Below are positions 17,750-27,980 of a DNA stretch of 64,000 bases, in pieces (positions within the stretch are counted from its first letter, which is position 1; each line of letters starts with the position of its first letter). Source of the stretch: Weissella koreensis KACC 15510 (GTDB lineage Bacteria; Bacillota; Bacilli; Lactobacillales; Lactobacillaceae). The notes under the pieces are model-generated. The model worked only from the letters and a program-made list of their open reading frames with translations. It had not been told where the DNA came from and searched no databases. Location of the stretch: the NCBI RefSeq assembly GCF_000219805.1, contig NC_015759.1:930001-994000 (forward strand). Reading direction: 5' to 3'. The position numbers and the translations under genes are program-made.

Positions 17750-20605
17750 ATGGCAAATGATTGGATTACAATTCACGGGGCGCGTACACATAATCTGAAA
17801 AATGTTGATGTGAAGATGCCTCGAGATAAGTTTGTGGTTGTAACTGGTTTATCCGGTTCAGGAAAAAGCTCGTTGGCTTTTGATACCTTGTATGCAGAAG
17901 GACAACGCCGTTACGTAGAAAGCTTATCTGCGTATGCTCGTCAATTTTTAGGGCAGTCTGATAAGCCAGATGTTGATTCCATTGATGGACTAAGTCCAGC
18001 TATTTCTATTGATCAAAAGACAACTTCTAAAAATCCGCGCTCAACAGTTGGTACGGTTACTGAAATTAATGATTATTATCGGCTTTTGTATGCACGAGTT
18101 GGAAAACCTGATCAACCAGCTGATGGAACAATTATTAAACCATCGATTGATCAAATGTTGAATTATTTAACAGAAAACTTACCTGAAGGTAGTAAGTTGC
18201 AAATCTTGTCACCGATTGTGCGGCATAAAAGAGGTTCACATGCTACTGCTTTTGAACGGATTAAAAAAGAAGGTTATATCCGTGTCATGGTGGATGGTGA
18301 ACTTTATGATATTTCCGAAGATATAAAATTAGATAAAAATAAATACCATGATGTATCAATTGTGGTTGATCGAATTGTTTTACGTGACTCTTCGCGAACC
18401 CGCCTTTTTGAATCATTTGAAGCAGCAATGCACATGGCTGAAGGAGTAGTTTCAGTTGCTGTAGTTGATGGCTCAATACTACAATTTTCGGATCACTATA
18501 CGGGGGCACTGAAGGACTTTGGAGTTGGAAAACTTTCGCCTGCTTTGTTTTCATTTAATGCTCCCATGGGAGCTTGTGAAGTTTGTGGAGGACTAGGGGT
18601 GAAGGTAGAAGTTGACCTTGAACTAGTAGTGCCCGATCAAACCCTGACCCTTGAAGAGGGAGCAATTGCGGCTTGGAATCCAATTTCATCTAAGTATTAT
18701 CCAGAAATGTTGCGTCAATTTGCTGATCAATTTGATATCCCAATGAACATTGCCTTTCAAGATTTAACAGATGAACAAAAAAACTTTATTTTGTATGGAG
18801 CAGGAGAAAAGACTTTCCACTTCCACTATAAAAATGATTTTGGTGGTGTTCGTGATGTTGACTCTGAATTTGAAGGAGTTATTAATAATATCAATCGACG
18901 TTATCAAGAATCTAATTCTGATTTTACTCGAGAAGTGATGCGTGGCTATATGACTGCTTTGCCATGTAGTACTTGTCATGGTTATCGTTTAAATGCAGGT
19001 GCCCTATCTGTTAAAATTGGCGAAAAGCATATTGGACAAGTTTCAGCAATGCCAATTGAAGATGAACTGGCTTTCTTTGACAATCTTCAATTTAGCGAAC
19101 AAGATGCAGAAATTGCTCGGCCAATTACCAAAGAAATTCGAGATCGTTTAAACTTTTTGAAAAATGTTGGTCTAGAATATCTCACGTTATCTCGTTCAGC
19201 TCGGACTCTTTCTGGAGGTGAAGCCCAACGAATTCGTTTGGCTACGCAAATTGGTTCTAATTTGTCAGGGGTCATGTATGTTTTGGATGAGCCTTCAATT
19301 GGTTTGCATCAACGCGATAATAATCGATTAATTGCCTCGCTACAAAAAATGCGAGATCTGGGAAATACTTTGATTGTGGTTGAACATGATGAAGATACCA
19401 TGTTAGCCGCTGATTATTTAATTGATGTAGGACCAGGAGCTGGTGAACATGGTGGTGAAATCATGGCTTACGGAACACCTGAAGAGGTTCGAAATAATCC
19501 ACGGTCGCTTACTGGTCAATATCTCCGAGGTGAGAAATTTATTCCAGTGCCTAAAAAGCGCCGTACTGGAAATGGTAATTTTTTGACGATTAAAGGCGCC
19601 AGTGAAAATAATTTAAAGAATGTTGATGTTGATATTCCGTTGGGTGAATTTGTTGTTGTGACCGGTGTATCTGGGTCAGGAAAATCATCATTAGTTAATT
19701 CAGTGATCAAAAAAGCTTTGAAGCGCGAAATTAATCGAAACACTGAAAAGCCTGGGGCATATAAAGAAATGACTGGTTGGGAGCAATTGGATAAAATTGT
19801 CGATATTGATCAAAGTCCAATTGGTCGGACTCCACGTTCTAACCCAGCTACTTATACAGGCGTCTTTGATGATATTCGTGATTTGTTCGCACAAACGAAT
19901 GAAGCTAAAATGCGAGGTTACAAAAAAGGGCGCTTCTCATTCAATACTAAGGGAGGACGCTGTGAAGCTTGTAAAGGCGATGGCGTCTTGAAGATTGAGA
20001 TGAACTTCTTGCCAGATGTCTATGTTAAATGTGAAGTGTGTGGTGGTACGCGTTTTAATTCTGAAACATTAGAAGTAACTTATCGTGGCCTAAATATCGC
20101 ACAAGTATTAGACTTAACGGCAGAACAAGCCTTAGATTTCTTTAATGCCATTCCAAAAATTCGACGTAAACTTCAAACGATTGTGGATGTGGGCTTGGGC
20201 TACGTGCAATTAGGGCAAGCAGCTACGACCTTATCTGGTGGTGAAGCCCAACGAATGAAGTTGGCCTCAGAGTTACAACGCCGATCAACAGGTAAAACAA
20301 TTTATATTTTGGATGAACCAACAACGGGACTACATGTAGATGATATTTCACGGTTACTTGAAGTTCTACAACGTTTAGTTGATAGTGGAAATACCGTCTT
20401 AGTGATTGAACATAATCTTGATGTCATTAAGACAGCTGATTGGGTGATCGATTTGGGTCCCGAAGGTGGTGAAGGTGGCGGTAAAATTTTGGTGGCAGGA
20501 ACGCCAGAAAAAATTGCCCGAACTAAAAAATCATACACTGGAAATTATTTAGGCCCTTTGATGGAACGTGATATTGAACGAGAAAAAAAGCAAATTAAAG
20601 CTTAA
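17750..20605 (+). CDS. uvrA: Excinuclease ABC subunit A
   Basis: 951 residues, the usual UvrA length. This double ABC ATPase finds helix-distorting DNA lesions and loads UvrB. The first Walker A is [20 protein letters not shown] and the second [10 protein letters not shown]. Two ABC signatures ([17 protein letters not shown] and [17 protein letters not shown]) are visible. The zinc site near residue 740 is CEAC...CEVC with a 19-residue gap, and a further CEVC / CSTC pair lies in the first half. ATG 17750 follows GAGGAAAGG; ATG 17732 lies upstream of it. uvrB, commonly just upstream of uvrA, is not adjacent here. Confidence 0.96.
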   Translation: MANDWITIHGARTHNLKNVDVKMPRDKFVVVTGLSGSGKSSLAFDTLYAEGQRRYVESLSAYARQFLGQSDKPDVDSIDGLSPAISIDQKTTSKNPRSTVGTVTEINDYYRLLYARVGKPDQPADGTIIKPSIDQMLNYLTENLPEGSKLQILSPIVRHKRGSHATAFERIKKEGYIRVMVDGELYDISEDIKLDKNKYHDVSIVVDRIVLRDSSRTRLFESFEAAMHMAEGVVSVAVVDGSILQFSDHYTGALKDFGVGKLSPALFSFNAPMGACEVCGGLGVKVEVDLELVVPDQTLTLEEGAIAAWNPISSKYYPEMLRQFADQFDIPMNIAFQDLTDEQKNFILYGAGEKTFHFHYKNDFGGVRDVDSEFEGVINNINRRYQESNSDFTREVMRGYMTALPCSTCHGYRLNAGALSVKIGEKHIGQVSAMPIEDELAFFDNLQFSEQDAEIARPITKEIRDRLNFLKNVGLEYLTLSRSARTLSGGEAQRIRLATQIGSNLSGVMYVLDEPSIGLHQRDNNRLIASLQKMRDLGNTLIVVEHDEDTMLAADYLIDVGPGAGEHGGEIMAYGTPEEVRNNPRSLTGQYLRGEKFIPVPKKRRTGNGNFLTIKGASENNLKNVDVDIPLGEFVVVTGVSGSGKSSLVNSVIKKALKREINRNTEKPGAYKEMTGWEQLDKIVDIDQSPIGRTPRSNPATYTGVFDDIRDLFAQTNEAKMRGYKKGRFSFNTKGGRCEACKGDGVLKIEMNFLPDVYVKCEVCGGTRFNSETLEVTYRGLNIAQVLDLTAEQALDFFNAIPKIRRKLQTIVDVGLGYVQLGQAATTLSGGEAQRMKLASELQRRSTGKTIYILDEPTTGLHVDDISRLLEVLQRLVDSGNTVLVIEHNLDVIKTADWVIDLGPEGGEGGGKILVAGTPEKIARTKKSYTGNYLGPLMERDIEREKKQIKA

Positions 20606-20762
20606 AAATAAATCTAGATGAATTTTTTCATTATTTATAAAATGACGCTACTTGTAAAAAAACAGTTTATCAGTTACACTTATTTATAGTAAGTAATGGA
20701 TTGCTAGGATCATTTTTGATCCCGTCCCTTTTACCGAGCACATTAAAAAGGAGATCATACCT
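20606..20762 (+). promoter_or_regulatory. Leader of the 39-residue protein with small hairpin
   Basis: The gap contains GGATC-atttttg-type hairpin (GGATC 20707-20711 with GATCC 20718-20722), enclosed by GCT / AGC, ending 26 bases before AAGGAG. No recognised riboswitch consensus was found. The structure is compact and could influence translation of the small gene, but this is inference. Confidence 0.3.
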
Positions 20763-20882
20763 ATGACTGAAAGATTAGATTTAGCTTCAGCACGTCGAAA
20801 GATGAAGAGTCCTAACATTAAAACACGTAAACGTGCTTTAAAAGCTTTACATGATGCTCGCAAGCAAACCGTAAAGAAGTAG
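20763..20882 (+). CDS. Conserved 39-residue basic protein
   Basis: MTERLDLASARRKMKSPNIK continues to ...KKTVKK-like basic end (39 residues, pI clearly high). ATG follows AAGGAG by 9 bases. Tiny proteins with the core SPNIKTRKRAL are, as I recall, conserved in Lactobacillales and carry the label putative metal homeostasis protein in public annotation; I cannot verify that here. The basic helix could bind nucleic acid or the ribosome. The gene stands alone between uvrA and a long hairpin. Confidence 0.75.
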   Translation: MTERLDLASARRKMKSPNIKTRKRALKALHDARKQTVKK

Positions 20883-20948
20883 GATAAATCAACCTCAGCG
20901 TGAAAGATTAAAAGAACAAATTACACTTAATGTTTTTTACAAAATAAG

Positions 20949-21031
20949 AAGACCCTGCATGGAATTGATGAAATTAAACTAACGTTATGAGACGAAGAGT
21001 TGAGTTAAATCAGAAATGTAAGGGCCTTTTT
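20949..21031 (+). terminator. Long bulged hairpin terminator
   Basis: AAGACCCTGCAT (from 20949) pairs with ATGTAAGGGCCTT (to 21028), and inside it TTGAT/ATCAG and AACTAAC/GTTGAGTT also pair, giving a ~75-base bulged hairpin followed by T's. It is unusually long for a simple terminator and may be the 3' end of a small RNA. Confidence 0.55.
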
Positions 21032-21170
21032 ATATATTTTTTAATAAATTATGATAGTTTCTATTATGAAAAATTATACTAATCTAATTGGTAACTAAGC
21101 CATAGACAAAGCGAAACAAATGGATTAGAATAGCAGTTTGTAGGAATAATAATAATAGGAGATAATTAGT

Positions 21171-23003
21171 ATGTGGCGCTATTTGAAGCGGTTTTTAATT
21201 GGGAAGCCATTAAAAACGTTGGAAGAAGGATCACAACATTTAAGCAGAGGGAAAGCCTTAGCTTTATTGTCATCTGATGCCTTGTCATCAGTGGCATACG
21301 GAACAGAACAAATTACGACCGCTTTAATTGCGGCCGGTGCAATGGCGCTATGGCTTCAAATTCCGATTGCCATCTTGGTTTTGGTGTTATTAGGAGCGAT
21401 TACTTTATCATATCAACAAATTATTCATGAGTATCCATCAGGTGGTGGCGCTTATTTGGTCACTTCTAGAAATTGGGGTCAAAAACCAGGCTTGGTGGCC
21501 GGAGGATCACTTTTAGTTGATTACATGTTAACGGTGGCGGTTTCTGTAACTGCTGGAACAGCGGCGATTACGTCAGCCATTCCATGGCTGGGACATTACT
21601 CAATCGCGATTGCCATTCTCTTGGTATTGTTATTGATGGCTGTAAACCTAAGAGGGGTTCGTGAGTCAGCTGGATTTTTGACTTTACCAGTTTATGCTTT
21701 CATCGTGATGATGGTGATCATGATTATTGTGGGATTGTACAATATTATGACTGGCCAGGTAGAATATCAAGCTCCAGCAGCGGTTGGAACTAGCTTTAGC
21801 GGACTGTCATTGGTCTTAATTTTACGTGCCTTCTCAAGTGGATCATCTTCATTAACAGGAGTTGAAGCCATTTCTAATGCAGTGCCAAACTTTAAGGAAC
21901 CAAAAGCACATAATGCGGCATCAACGTTAGTGATTATGTCAATTATTTTGGCTTTCTTCTTTGGTGGTGTTACCTTTCTATCGTATTGGTATGGAATTAG
22001 GCCTGATTCTGATTTGACTGTTTTGGCTCAAATTGGGCAAAAAGTTTTCGGACACGGCGCCTTTTTCTATATTTTTCAAATTTCCACAGCTTTGATTTTG
22101 GCAGTTGCAGCTAATACTGGTTTTTCAGCATTTCCACAGTTGGCTTACAATTTGGCTAAAGATAAATTTATGCCCCATATTTATATGGATAAGGGCGATC
22201 GTTTGGGCTACTCGAATGGAATTGTGTCCCTCGCTTTGGGCTCAATTGTCTTGATCTTGATTTTCGGTGGATCAACGGAAGCTTTGATTCCGCTGTATGC
22301 GGTCGGGGTCTTTGTTCCCTTTACTTTGTCTCAGTCTGGAATGATTATTCATTGGTGGCGTGAACGTGATGGATTCTGGGTGGGTAAGGCAATTATTAAC
22401 TTTATTGGGGCTGCGATTTCAGCTTCATTAGTAGTTATTCTATTTTCTTTGCATTTCTCAAACGTTTGGCCATATTTGATTATTATGCCGATCTTATTGT
22501 ACATGTTTATGAGTATCCGAGGACATTATCGTAAAATTGGAAAACAATTACGTGTCTTGTCAAAGGAACCAATTAAGCGTCAACATTATGAGGGATCCGA
22601 AGTAGTGATTTTAGTTTCTAATCTCACACGAGTGACGGCTGAAGCAGTCGACTATGCTAAGTCGATTGGGGATAACGTGATGGCTTTGCATGTTTCATTT
22701 GATTCAAATCCAGAACGTGAATATCGTTTAGGGGTTGAATTCAAACGTGAATTCCCGGATGTACGTTATGTGGATGTGCATACTTCATATCGTTCAATTA
22801 CGGTTCCGGCGTTAAGATTCGTGGATGAAATATCTAAAGGGGCTAAAGAACGAAATCGTTCTCTAACTGTTTTGATTCCACAGTTTATTCCGCATTCATC
22901 TTGGCAAAATGCTTTGCATAACCAAAATAGTTTACGGTTACGAACGGCATTGGCAAAGCGAGATGTTACCATTTCGACTTATTATTTCCATTTGTCAGAG
23001 TAA
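21171..23003 (+). CDS. kimA: KimA-type potassium importer (APC superfamily)
   Basis: 610 residues. The N-terminus RFLIGKPLKTLEEGSQHLS then ALALLSSDALSSVAYGTEQI and ILSY-like QQIIHEYPSGGGAYLV are those of KimA (formerly YdaO) of Bacillus subtilis, a high-affinity K+/H+ symporter. Twelve membrane segments are followed by a ~150-residue cytoplasmic domain with a Usp-like fold (VVILVSNLTRVTAEAVDYAKS). KimA proteins are turned off by cyclic di-AMP; in B. subtilis this is also through a riboswitch, which I do not see upstream here. ATG follows TAGGAGATAATT. Confidence 0.88.
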   Translation: MWRYLKRFLIGKPLKTLEEGSQHLSRGKALALLSSDALSSVAYGTEQITTALIAAGAMALWLQIPIAILVLVLLGAITLSYQQIIHEYPSGGGAYLVTSRNWGQKPGLVAGGSLLVDYMLTVAVSVTAGTAAITSAIPWLGHYSIAIAILLVLLLMAVNLRGVRESAGFLTLPVYAFIVMMVIMIIVGLYNIMTGQVEYQAPAAVGTSFSGLSLVLILRAFSSGSSSLTGVEAISNAVPNFKEPKAHNAASTLVIMSIILAFFFGGVTFLSYWYGIRPDSDLTVLAQIGQKVFGHGAFFYIFQISTALILAVAANTGFSAFPQLAYNLAKDKFMPHIYMDKGDRLGYSNGIVSLALGSIVLILIFGGSTEALIPLYAVGVFVPFTLSQSGMIIHWWRERDGFWVGKAIINFIGAAISASLVVILFSLHFSNVWPYLIIMPILLYMFMSIRGHYRKIGKQLRVLSKEPIKRQHYEGSEVVILVSNLTRVTAEAVDYAKSIGDNVMALHVSFDSNPEREYRLGVEFKREFPDVRYVDVHTSYRSITVPALRFVDEISKGAKERNRSLTVLIPQFIPHSSWQNALHNQNSLRLRTALAKRDVTISTYYFHLSE

Positions 23004-23215
23004 AAATCATTTATAATATTAGTCAATTTAGGAGCTCTTTTTCAAAGGGAAAACTTAAATTGGCTTTTTAATTTCTATTAATAAAGTTTAAGCTTATATT
23101 TATATCTTAATTATTTGGATCGGGTTAATGAAAATGATTGAAAATTGAAGAGTTCACTAAATTTGGTTTTTGCATTAAACTAGAGATAAGTAATTTAAAG
23201 TGAAAGGGGGTCGCT

Positions 23216-24202
23216 ATGATGGTTAATCAAATTGATGAAATTAAAGCGCAAGTGATCGACTTGCGTGAACGAATTCATACTGGAGAATTATTTGATTCAT
23301 TAGGACCAGTATCCGGTAAAATGCTTGATGATCTTGAATTTAATGTATCCACACCGGTGACTCAAATTTCTGGGAAAGATGAGTTGTTATTGTTGGCTCG
23401 AGTTGATCAATTTAATCAACATTTGGCTGAACAAACGGTCAACGAATTAACTGAAAATGATATCAAGGTTCTATTAGCTGGTTTAAAGCAAACAAATCCA
23501 CAAATTAGAGATCAAGGTGTCTTTATGGCTTTGATGCAAGGGATTCAACAAGATGCTTTTAGCCTGGTACAAGAACAAATGATGGTGCGTGAATTACTAA
23601 AAGATGAAGTTTTATTTAGCCATATTAATGAACCTGAAAATGACGGTATTTTTCAACGATCTTTTGCGATTTTCCTACTGGCTTTGTTAATTTATTCAGG
23701 CCGACGGAAACATATTAAGTTAATGAATCATGATCAATGGAATGAGTTAATTGAAAAAATCGGAATCTATATTGTATTAGAGCGAGATACACGTGGGTAT
23801 GTAGCTGATAAAGGTTGGGCCCATGCTTTTACTCATTTAGGGAATTTATTAGATGAGATTAATGTGAATGCTCAAGTTGATCGAGCAGACAAAATATTTT
23901 TGGAAACTTTATTAGTAGAACGAGTTAAACGAGTGAAAACCCCATTAGTGATGGGTGAAGTTGAGCGAATAGCCCGTTATATAGTTAATTTAGCTAAGAT
24001 CAACGATTTATACTTACAATATATTTTACGACAGTTAAAGCAATGGCGTCCTGAATTGATGCGACAAATGCAAGCTGAAAATTATGACAGTTGGACGCAA
24101 CATTATAATCAAACGCATTTATTGGCCGCTATTTTGTTACAAAAAGATTTACCGCCTTTGTTATATGAATATTTGGATGAAGGGCGTGCATTTTTGATTT
24201 AA
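23216..24202 (+). CDS. DUF2785 family protein
   Basis: 328 residues, soluble, mostly helical. The segment VADKGWAHAFTHLGNLLDEI is the hallmark of DUF2785 proteins, whose function is unknown. It begins MMVNQIDEIKAQVIDL after AAAGGGGTCGCT; ATG 23216 and ATG 23219 are both possible starts. The 212 bases upstream show nothing distinctive. It lies 61 bases before ddl, which has its own ribosome-binding site, so the two may be co-transcribed. No catalytic motif is evident. Confidence 0.8.
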   Translation: MMVNQIDEIKAQVIDLRERIHTGELFDSLGPVSGKMLDDLEFNVSTPVTQISGKDELLLLARVDQFNQHLAEQTVNELTENDIKVLLAGLKQTNPQIRDQGVFMALMQGIQQDAFSLVQEQMMVRELLKDEVLFSHINEPENDGIFQRSFAIFLLALLIYSGRRKHIKLMNHDQWNELIEKIGIYIVLERDTRGYVADKGWAHAFTHLGNLLDEINVNAQVDRADKIFLETLLVERVKRVKTPLVMGEVERIARYIVNLAKINDLYLQYILRQLKQWRPELMRQMQAENYDSWTQHYNQTHLLAAILLQKDLPPLLYEYLDEGRAFLI

Positions 24203-24263
24203 AAAACTATTAAATTTGTTCAGACTAAGGTAAGATAAAAGGAAAAATAGGAGCATAAAAACC

Positions 24264-25412
24264 ATGAGCGAAAAATTAAATGTGGCGATGTTATTTGGTG
24301 GTAATTCATCAGAACATGATGTTTCAAAACGTTCTGCACATAATATCTATGATGCAATGGATAAAGAAAAATATAATGTAACGATCTTTTTGATCTCAAA
24401 AGCTGGTTATGTTATGAACCCAGAAGTTTCATGGCGGGTGTTTGAGGGTGAAGATGAAGACCCAATTGTGGCTGAAGCTATGAAGGATTTAGATACGACA
24501 AGTCCATTGGCTCCAATTATTAATTTAGGTAAAGTTGATCAAATTGATCTTTTCTACCCAGTAGTTCATGGAAACTTAGGGGAAGATGGAACTTTGCAAG
24601 CCCTTTTCCGTTTGTTACAAAAGCCTTATATTGGGGCTGGAACAGCTGCCTCTGCGATGTCCTTTGATAAGGATTTGACGAAGCGAATCTTAGATCATGC
24701 TGGAGTTCGCAATACTAAGTATGTTTTGTTGACGGACTTAAATAGTCAAGAATATTCATATGAAAAATTGGTAGCGGAACTGGGAACGGATGTTTTATTC
24801 GTTAAGGCGGCTAAACAAGGGTCATCAGTTGGAATTGCACGGGTAACGAATGAGGCTGAATATCAACAAGGCCTAAAAGAAGCCTTCCAATATGACTATA
24901 AGGTTTTGGTGGAAGCTGGGTTAAAGCGTCCACGTGAAGTCTTTATCTCTGTTTTGGGAAATGAACATCCTCGTGTTTCAAAAATCGGAGGAATTGTTCT
25001 ACCCGAAAATGACGAATGGTATGATTATAATAATAAATTCGTGGATGCTTCAGGGATGGTTTTTGAGTTACCAGCTGAGTTACCAGAAGCAACTGTCAAA
25101 GAAATTGAAACGATGGCCTTAAAAGCATACCGTGCATTGGGCTTGGTTGGATTGACGCGAATGGATTTCATGTTAGATGAAGATGGAACCCCATACTTGG
25201 GTGAACCAAATACCTTACCAGGCTTCACTAATATTTCACTTTACCCTCAAATGTGGCAAGTTTCAGGAATTAGCTATTCAGAATTAATTGACGAAATTAT
25301 TAATTATGGTTTGGCTGAATTTAAACGAAATGCTGCTCTATCATATGATTTCGTTTCATTGGGTGAAGAACATGTTGGTGAGAAAAAATATAACGCCGAT
25401 GTGAAAGAATAA
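24264..25412 (+). CDS. ddl: D-alanine--D-lactate/D-alanine ligase (Ddl)
   Basis: 382 residues, ATP-grasp ligase making the terminal dipeptide or depsipeptide of peptidoglycan precursors. The N-terminal LFGGNSSEHDVS, the VHGNLGEDGTLQ segment, KQGSSVGI and the metal-binding RMDFMLDEDGTPYLGEPNTLPGF are all present. In the omega loop, the residue after the conserved Lys (YDYNNKF) is F259. In E. coli DdlB this is Y216; in Leuconostoc mesenteroides Ddl it is F261, and Phe there shifts specificity to D-lactate. The enzyme is therefore predicted to make D-Ala-D-Lac, which lowers vancomycin binding. The prediction rests on one residue and its context. Confidence 0.93.
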   Translation: MSEKLNVAMLFGGNSSEHDVSKRSAHNIYDAMDKEKYNVTIFLISKAGYVMNPEVSWRVFEGEDEDPIVAEAMKDLDTTSPLAPIINLGKVDQIDLFYPVVHGNLGEDGTLQALFRLLQKPYIGAGTAASAMSFDKDLTKRILDHAGVRNTKYVLLTDLNSQEYSYEKLVAELGTDVLFVKAAKQGSSVGIARVTNEAEYQQGLKEAFQYDYKVLVEAGLKRPREVFISVLGNEHPRVSKIGGIVLPENDEWYDYNNKFVDASGMVFELPAELPEATVKEIETMALKAYRALGLVGLTRMDFMLDEDGTPYLGEPNTLPGFTNISLYPQMWQVSGISYSELIDEIINYGLAEFKRNAALSYDFVSLGEEHVGEKKYNADVKE

Positions 25413-25436
25413 AATATATAAAAATATTAAATTAAA

Positions 25437-25469
25437 AGAGACCGCGATAAAATTATCACGGCCTTTTTT
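25437..25469 (+). terminator. Terminator after ddl
   Basis: GACCGCGATAA and TTATCACGGCC pair with one wobble and one mismatch, followed by TTTTTT. Confidence 0.85.
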
Positions 25470-25710
25470 GATATTAAAAATTACAATTAATACTCTATTA
25501 AAAAAATAAACCAATGTTTTTTAAATTAGATTTATTAGTTATATATATACATAGTTTAGGCGATATAATTTCTCTATATTAGGCTCTATCTTAAAAGTAT
25601 GAAAACTCGTTAAATTTGACATCATAAAAAATAACGCTTACATTAAACCTATCTTAAAATATGATTGACAATTTGTGAAATTAGATAGACAATAAGACCA
25701 GCCAAAAGAG

Positions 25711-25869
25711 ATAGGGCGCGAGTTAGGTATCATTCATAAGCTTTCAACTAATGGTTGAATGAAAACCTTTATGAATTATATTTAGCCAAGTTTTCAATAA
25801 AGACCGTAAAATGACCTAGGTTAGAATTACGGACAGGTTAGTTGCGAGACCGGTAGAACTCGCTCCTAG
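25711..25869 (+). ncRNA. Structured leader RNA upstream of mntH-usp (class uncertain)
   Basis: A closing helix GCGAGTT (25718-25724) / AACTCGC (25857-25863), extended by AGGG/TCCT, encloses at least three more helices: ATTCATAA (25732-25739) / TTATGAAT (25769-25776), inner TTCAAC/GTTGAA (25743-25748 / 25754-25759), and CCGTAA (25804-25809) / TTACGG (25827-25832). TTGACA-like promoters lie upstream near 25615 and 25664. It ends ~70 bases before mntH. The lacto-usp RNA motif of Lactobacillales also precedes usp-containing operons, so this may be one; I cannot confirm it. Confidence 0.5.
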
Positions 25870-25940
25870 ATCAAATGGTCAAACAATTTAATAGACGTAC
25901 AGATATGCAAATATCTCAATAGTCGAAAAGGAGATTTGAA

Positions 25941-27338
25941 ATGGTCGAAGCTAGTAAGAAGCATCACATGATTGAAGATGCTGGGGATGATTTGAGCTTA
26001 GAGGAAGTCAACGGTTCCGTTGAAGCCTCAATGTCTGGATCCTTTTGGCATAAGTTAGCTGCTTTCTCTGGACCTGGTGCACTGGTTGCAGTGGGCTATA
26101 TGGATCCTGGAAACTGGGTAACCTCTGTAGGTGGTGGGGCGCAATATCACTACCTACTGTTATCAATTATTCTAATTTCGTCGCTAATTGCGATGCTATT
26201 GCAACATATGGCTGGAAAGCTAGGAATGGTTAAGCAGGAAGACTTAGCACAAGCCACACGAGCTCGAACTGGTAAAAAAACCGGAATCGCACTTTGGATT
26301 ATGACAGAGTTGGCCTTAATGGCGACTGATATTGCTGAAGTTATTGGGGGAGCGATCGCCTTACACTTGTTGTTTGGTTGGTCAATGATTGCCTCAGTTT
26401 TGACAACTGCACTAGATGTATTCTTATTGCTATTATTAATGAAGTTCGGTTTCCGTAAAATCGAAGCAATTGTCATGACTTTGATTCTAACAATTTTAGC
26501 CATCTTTGCTTACCTTGTTATTTTGTCACAACCCGATATTGCGGCCATGTTTAAGGGTTACTTACCATCATTACAAACGATGAATAATTCGCATGCTATG
26601 GGTGGTGGTGAAACACGTTTGATGTTGAGCTTGGGAATTATTGGAGCAACAGTTATGCCCCATAATTTGTATCTTCATTCTTCAATTTCACAAACTCGTA
26701 AGATTGATCGAGAAAACAAGGGTGAATTAAAAGAAGCAGTACGCTTCATGACTTGGGATTCAAATATTCAATTGTCATTAGCCTTTGTAATTAATTCATT
26801 ACTTTTGATTCTAGGGGCTGCACTTTTCTTTGGCCATGCTGATCAAGTTGGAACCTTTGGCGCTATGTATAACGCCTTACAAGATAATACGATTGCTGGG
26901 GCGGTTGCCTCACCAGTCTTGTCAACTTTGTTTGCCGTTGCTTTGTTAGCTTCAGGTCAAAATTCAACAATTACGGGAACTCTAACTGGAGAAGTTATCA
27001 TGCAAGGATTCTTGCATTTGAAGGTTCCAATGTGGCTCCGACGTTTGGTAACGCGTGGATTGGCTTTGTTGCCAGTTATTATCTTCACACTTATGTATGG
27101 CGGAAATGAAGCTAAGCTAGATCAACTTCTGATTTATTCACAAGTATTCTTGTCGGTTGCATTACCATTTGCGATGGCACCGTTGATTTACTTTACTTCA
27201 TCAAAGAAGATCATGGGTGAAGAGTTCGTTAATCCAAAGTGGATGATCATCTTAGCATGGTTAATATTCATTGTTTTGACAGGATTAAATATTCAACTTG
27301 TAATTGATATTTTTGGAAAAATCATTGCACTGTTTTAA
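25941..27338 (+). CDS. mntH: Nramp-type manganese/divalent metal transporter
   Basis: 465 residues, about 11 membrane segments. The metal-binding signatures of the Nramp family are present: [15 protein letters not shown] in helix 1 and [15 protein letters not shown] in helix 6. It imports Mn2+ (or Fe2+) with protons; lactic acid bacteria accumulate manganese in large amounts. The ATG follows AAAAGGAGATTTGAA. A ~530-base leader with a folded RNA precedes it, and a universal stress protein follows 25 bases after the stop, so the pair is an operon. Confidence 0.93.
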   Translation: MVEASKKHHMIEDAGDDLSLEEVNGSVEASMSGSFWHKLAAFSGPGALVAVGYMDPGNWVTSVGGGAQYHYLLLSIILISSLIAMLLQHMAGKLGMVKQEDLAQATRARTGKKTGIALWIMTELALMATDIAEVIGGAIALHLLFGWSMIASVLTTALDVFLLLLLMKFGFRKIEAIVMTLILTILAIFAYLVILSQPDIAAMFKGYLPSLQTMNNSHAMGGGETRLMLSLGIIGATVMPHNLYLHSSISQTRKIDRENKGELKEAVRFMTWDSNIQLSLAFVINSLLLILGAALFFGHADQVGTFGAMYNALQDNTIAGAVASPVLSTLFAVALLASGQNSTITGTLTGEVIMQGFLHLKVPMWLRRLVTRGLALLPVIIFTLMYGGNEAKLDQLLIYSQVFLSVALPFAMAPLIYFTSSKKIMGEEFVNPKWMIILAWLIFIVLTGLNIQLVIDIFGKIIALF

Positions 27339-27363
27339 TTTCTAGAGAATGAGGAGAACTAAT

Positions 27364-27837
27364 ATGAGTGGATTAAATTTTGATGTTGAACCAAACCAAT
27401 TTAAAACAATTTTAGTAGGTGTGGATGAGTCAGAACAAGGATATTTCGCCCTTATCAATGCGGTGCATCAAGCTCGCGAAGATGATTCAAAGTTAGTTAT
27501 CGCAACAGTTCTAGAGATGGGAGACCTTTCAACTCTTGAAGCTATGTCATTATCATTAGTGAAAGAAAAACGTGACGAATATCAAGCCAATCTGGAACGT
27601 TACCGTGATTATGCCCATTCCAAAGGTGTTAAAGATGTTGAAGTGGTCTTTGAAGATGGAGCCAAAGCTGGTGATATTTTAGTCCATGAAATTGCGCCTA
27701 AGGTTCAGGCTGACTTAATTGTGGTGGGAGCTCATTCGCATGAAGGATTCTGGGACTCACTAGGATCGCAAGCAGCTTATGTCTCTAGGCATGCACGAGT
27801 TTCAACTTTGGTTGCACGTCAACTATATCGGCACTAA
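27364..27837 (+). CDS. Universal stress protein family
   Basis: 157 residues, UspA fold. The strand ILVGVDESEQGYFALINAVHQA and the C-terminal ATP-binding loop DLIVVGAHSHEG...GSQAAYVSRHA follow the family pattern (GxxxG-rich VGxxxxG..SVS-type loop, slightly divergent). ATG 27364 follows GAGGAGA, and the 5'-extended frame from 27349 would contain that site. It is the second gene of the mntH operon, 25 bases after mntH. This suggests a stress-linked role next to manganese uptake. The ligand is unknown. Confidence 0.88.
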   Translation: MSGLNFDVEPNQFKTILVGVDESEQGYFALINAVHQAREDDSKLVIATVLEMGDLSTLEAMSLSLVKEKRDEYQANLERYRDYAHSKGVKDVEVVFEDGAKAGDILVHEIAPKVQADLIVVGAHSHEGFWDSLGSQAAYVSRHARVSTLVARQLYRH

Positions 27838-27869
27838 ATCAGTTAAATAATTTATAAATTTCAAATGTA

Positions 27870-27900
27870 AAAAAGCCAGGATATTTGTCCTGGTTTTTTT
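27870..27900 (+). terminator. Terminator of the mntH-usp operon
   Basis: CCAGGA (27876-27881) pairs with TCCTGG (27888-27893), flanked by A-tract and T-tract. Confidence 0.9.
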
Positions 27901-27980
27901 GTTACATTCTTTTATTAATTAACTTGGTCTAGGCATGGTATAATTTGGGATATAAAGGAACAATTGAGGGAGGATTTGCA

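Noticed and set aside
25700..25940. yybP-ykoY manganese riboswitch upstream of mntH
   Set aside because: Its two conserved loop sequences were not found; only a different multi-helix fold was seen.
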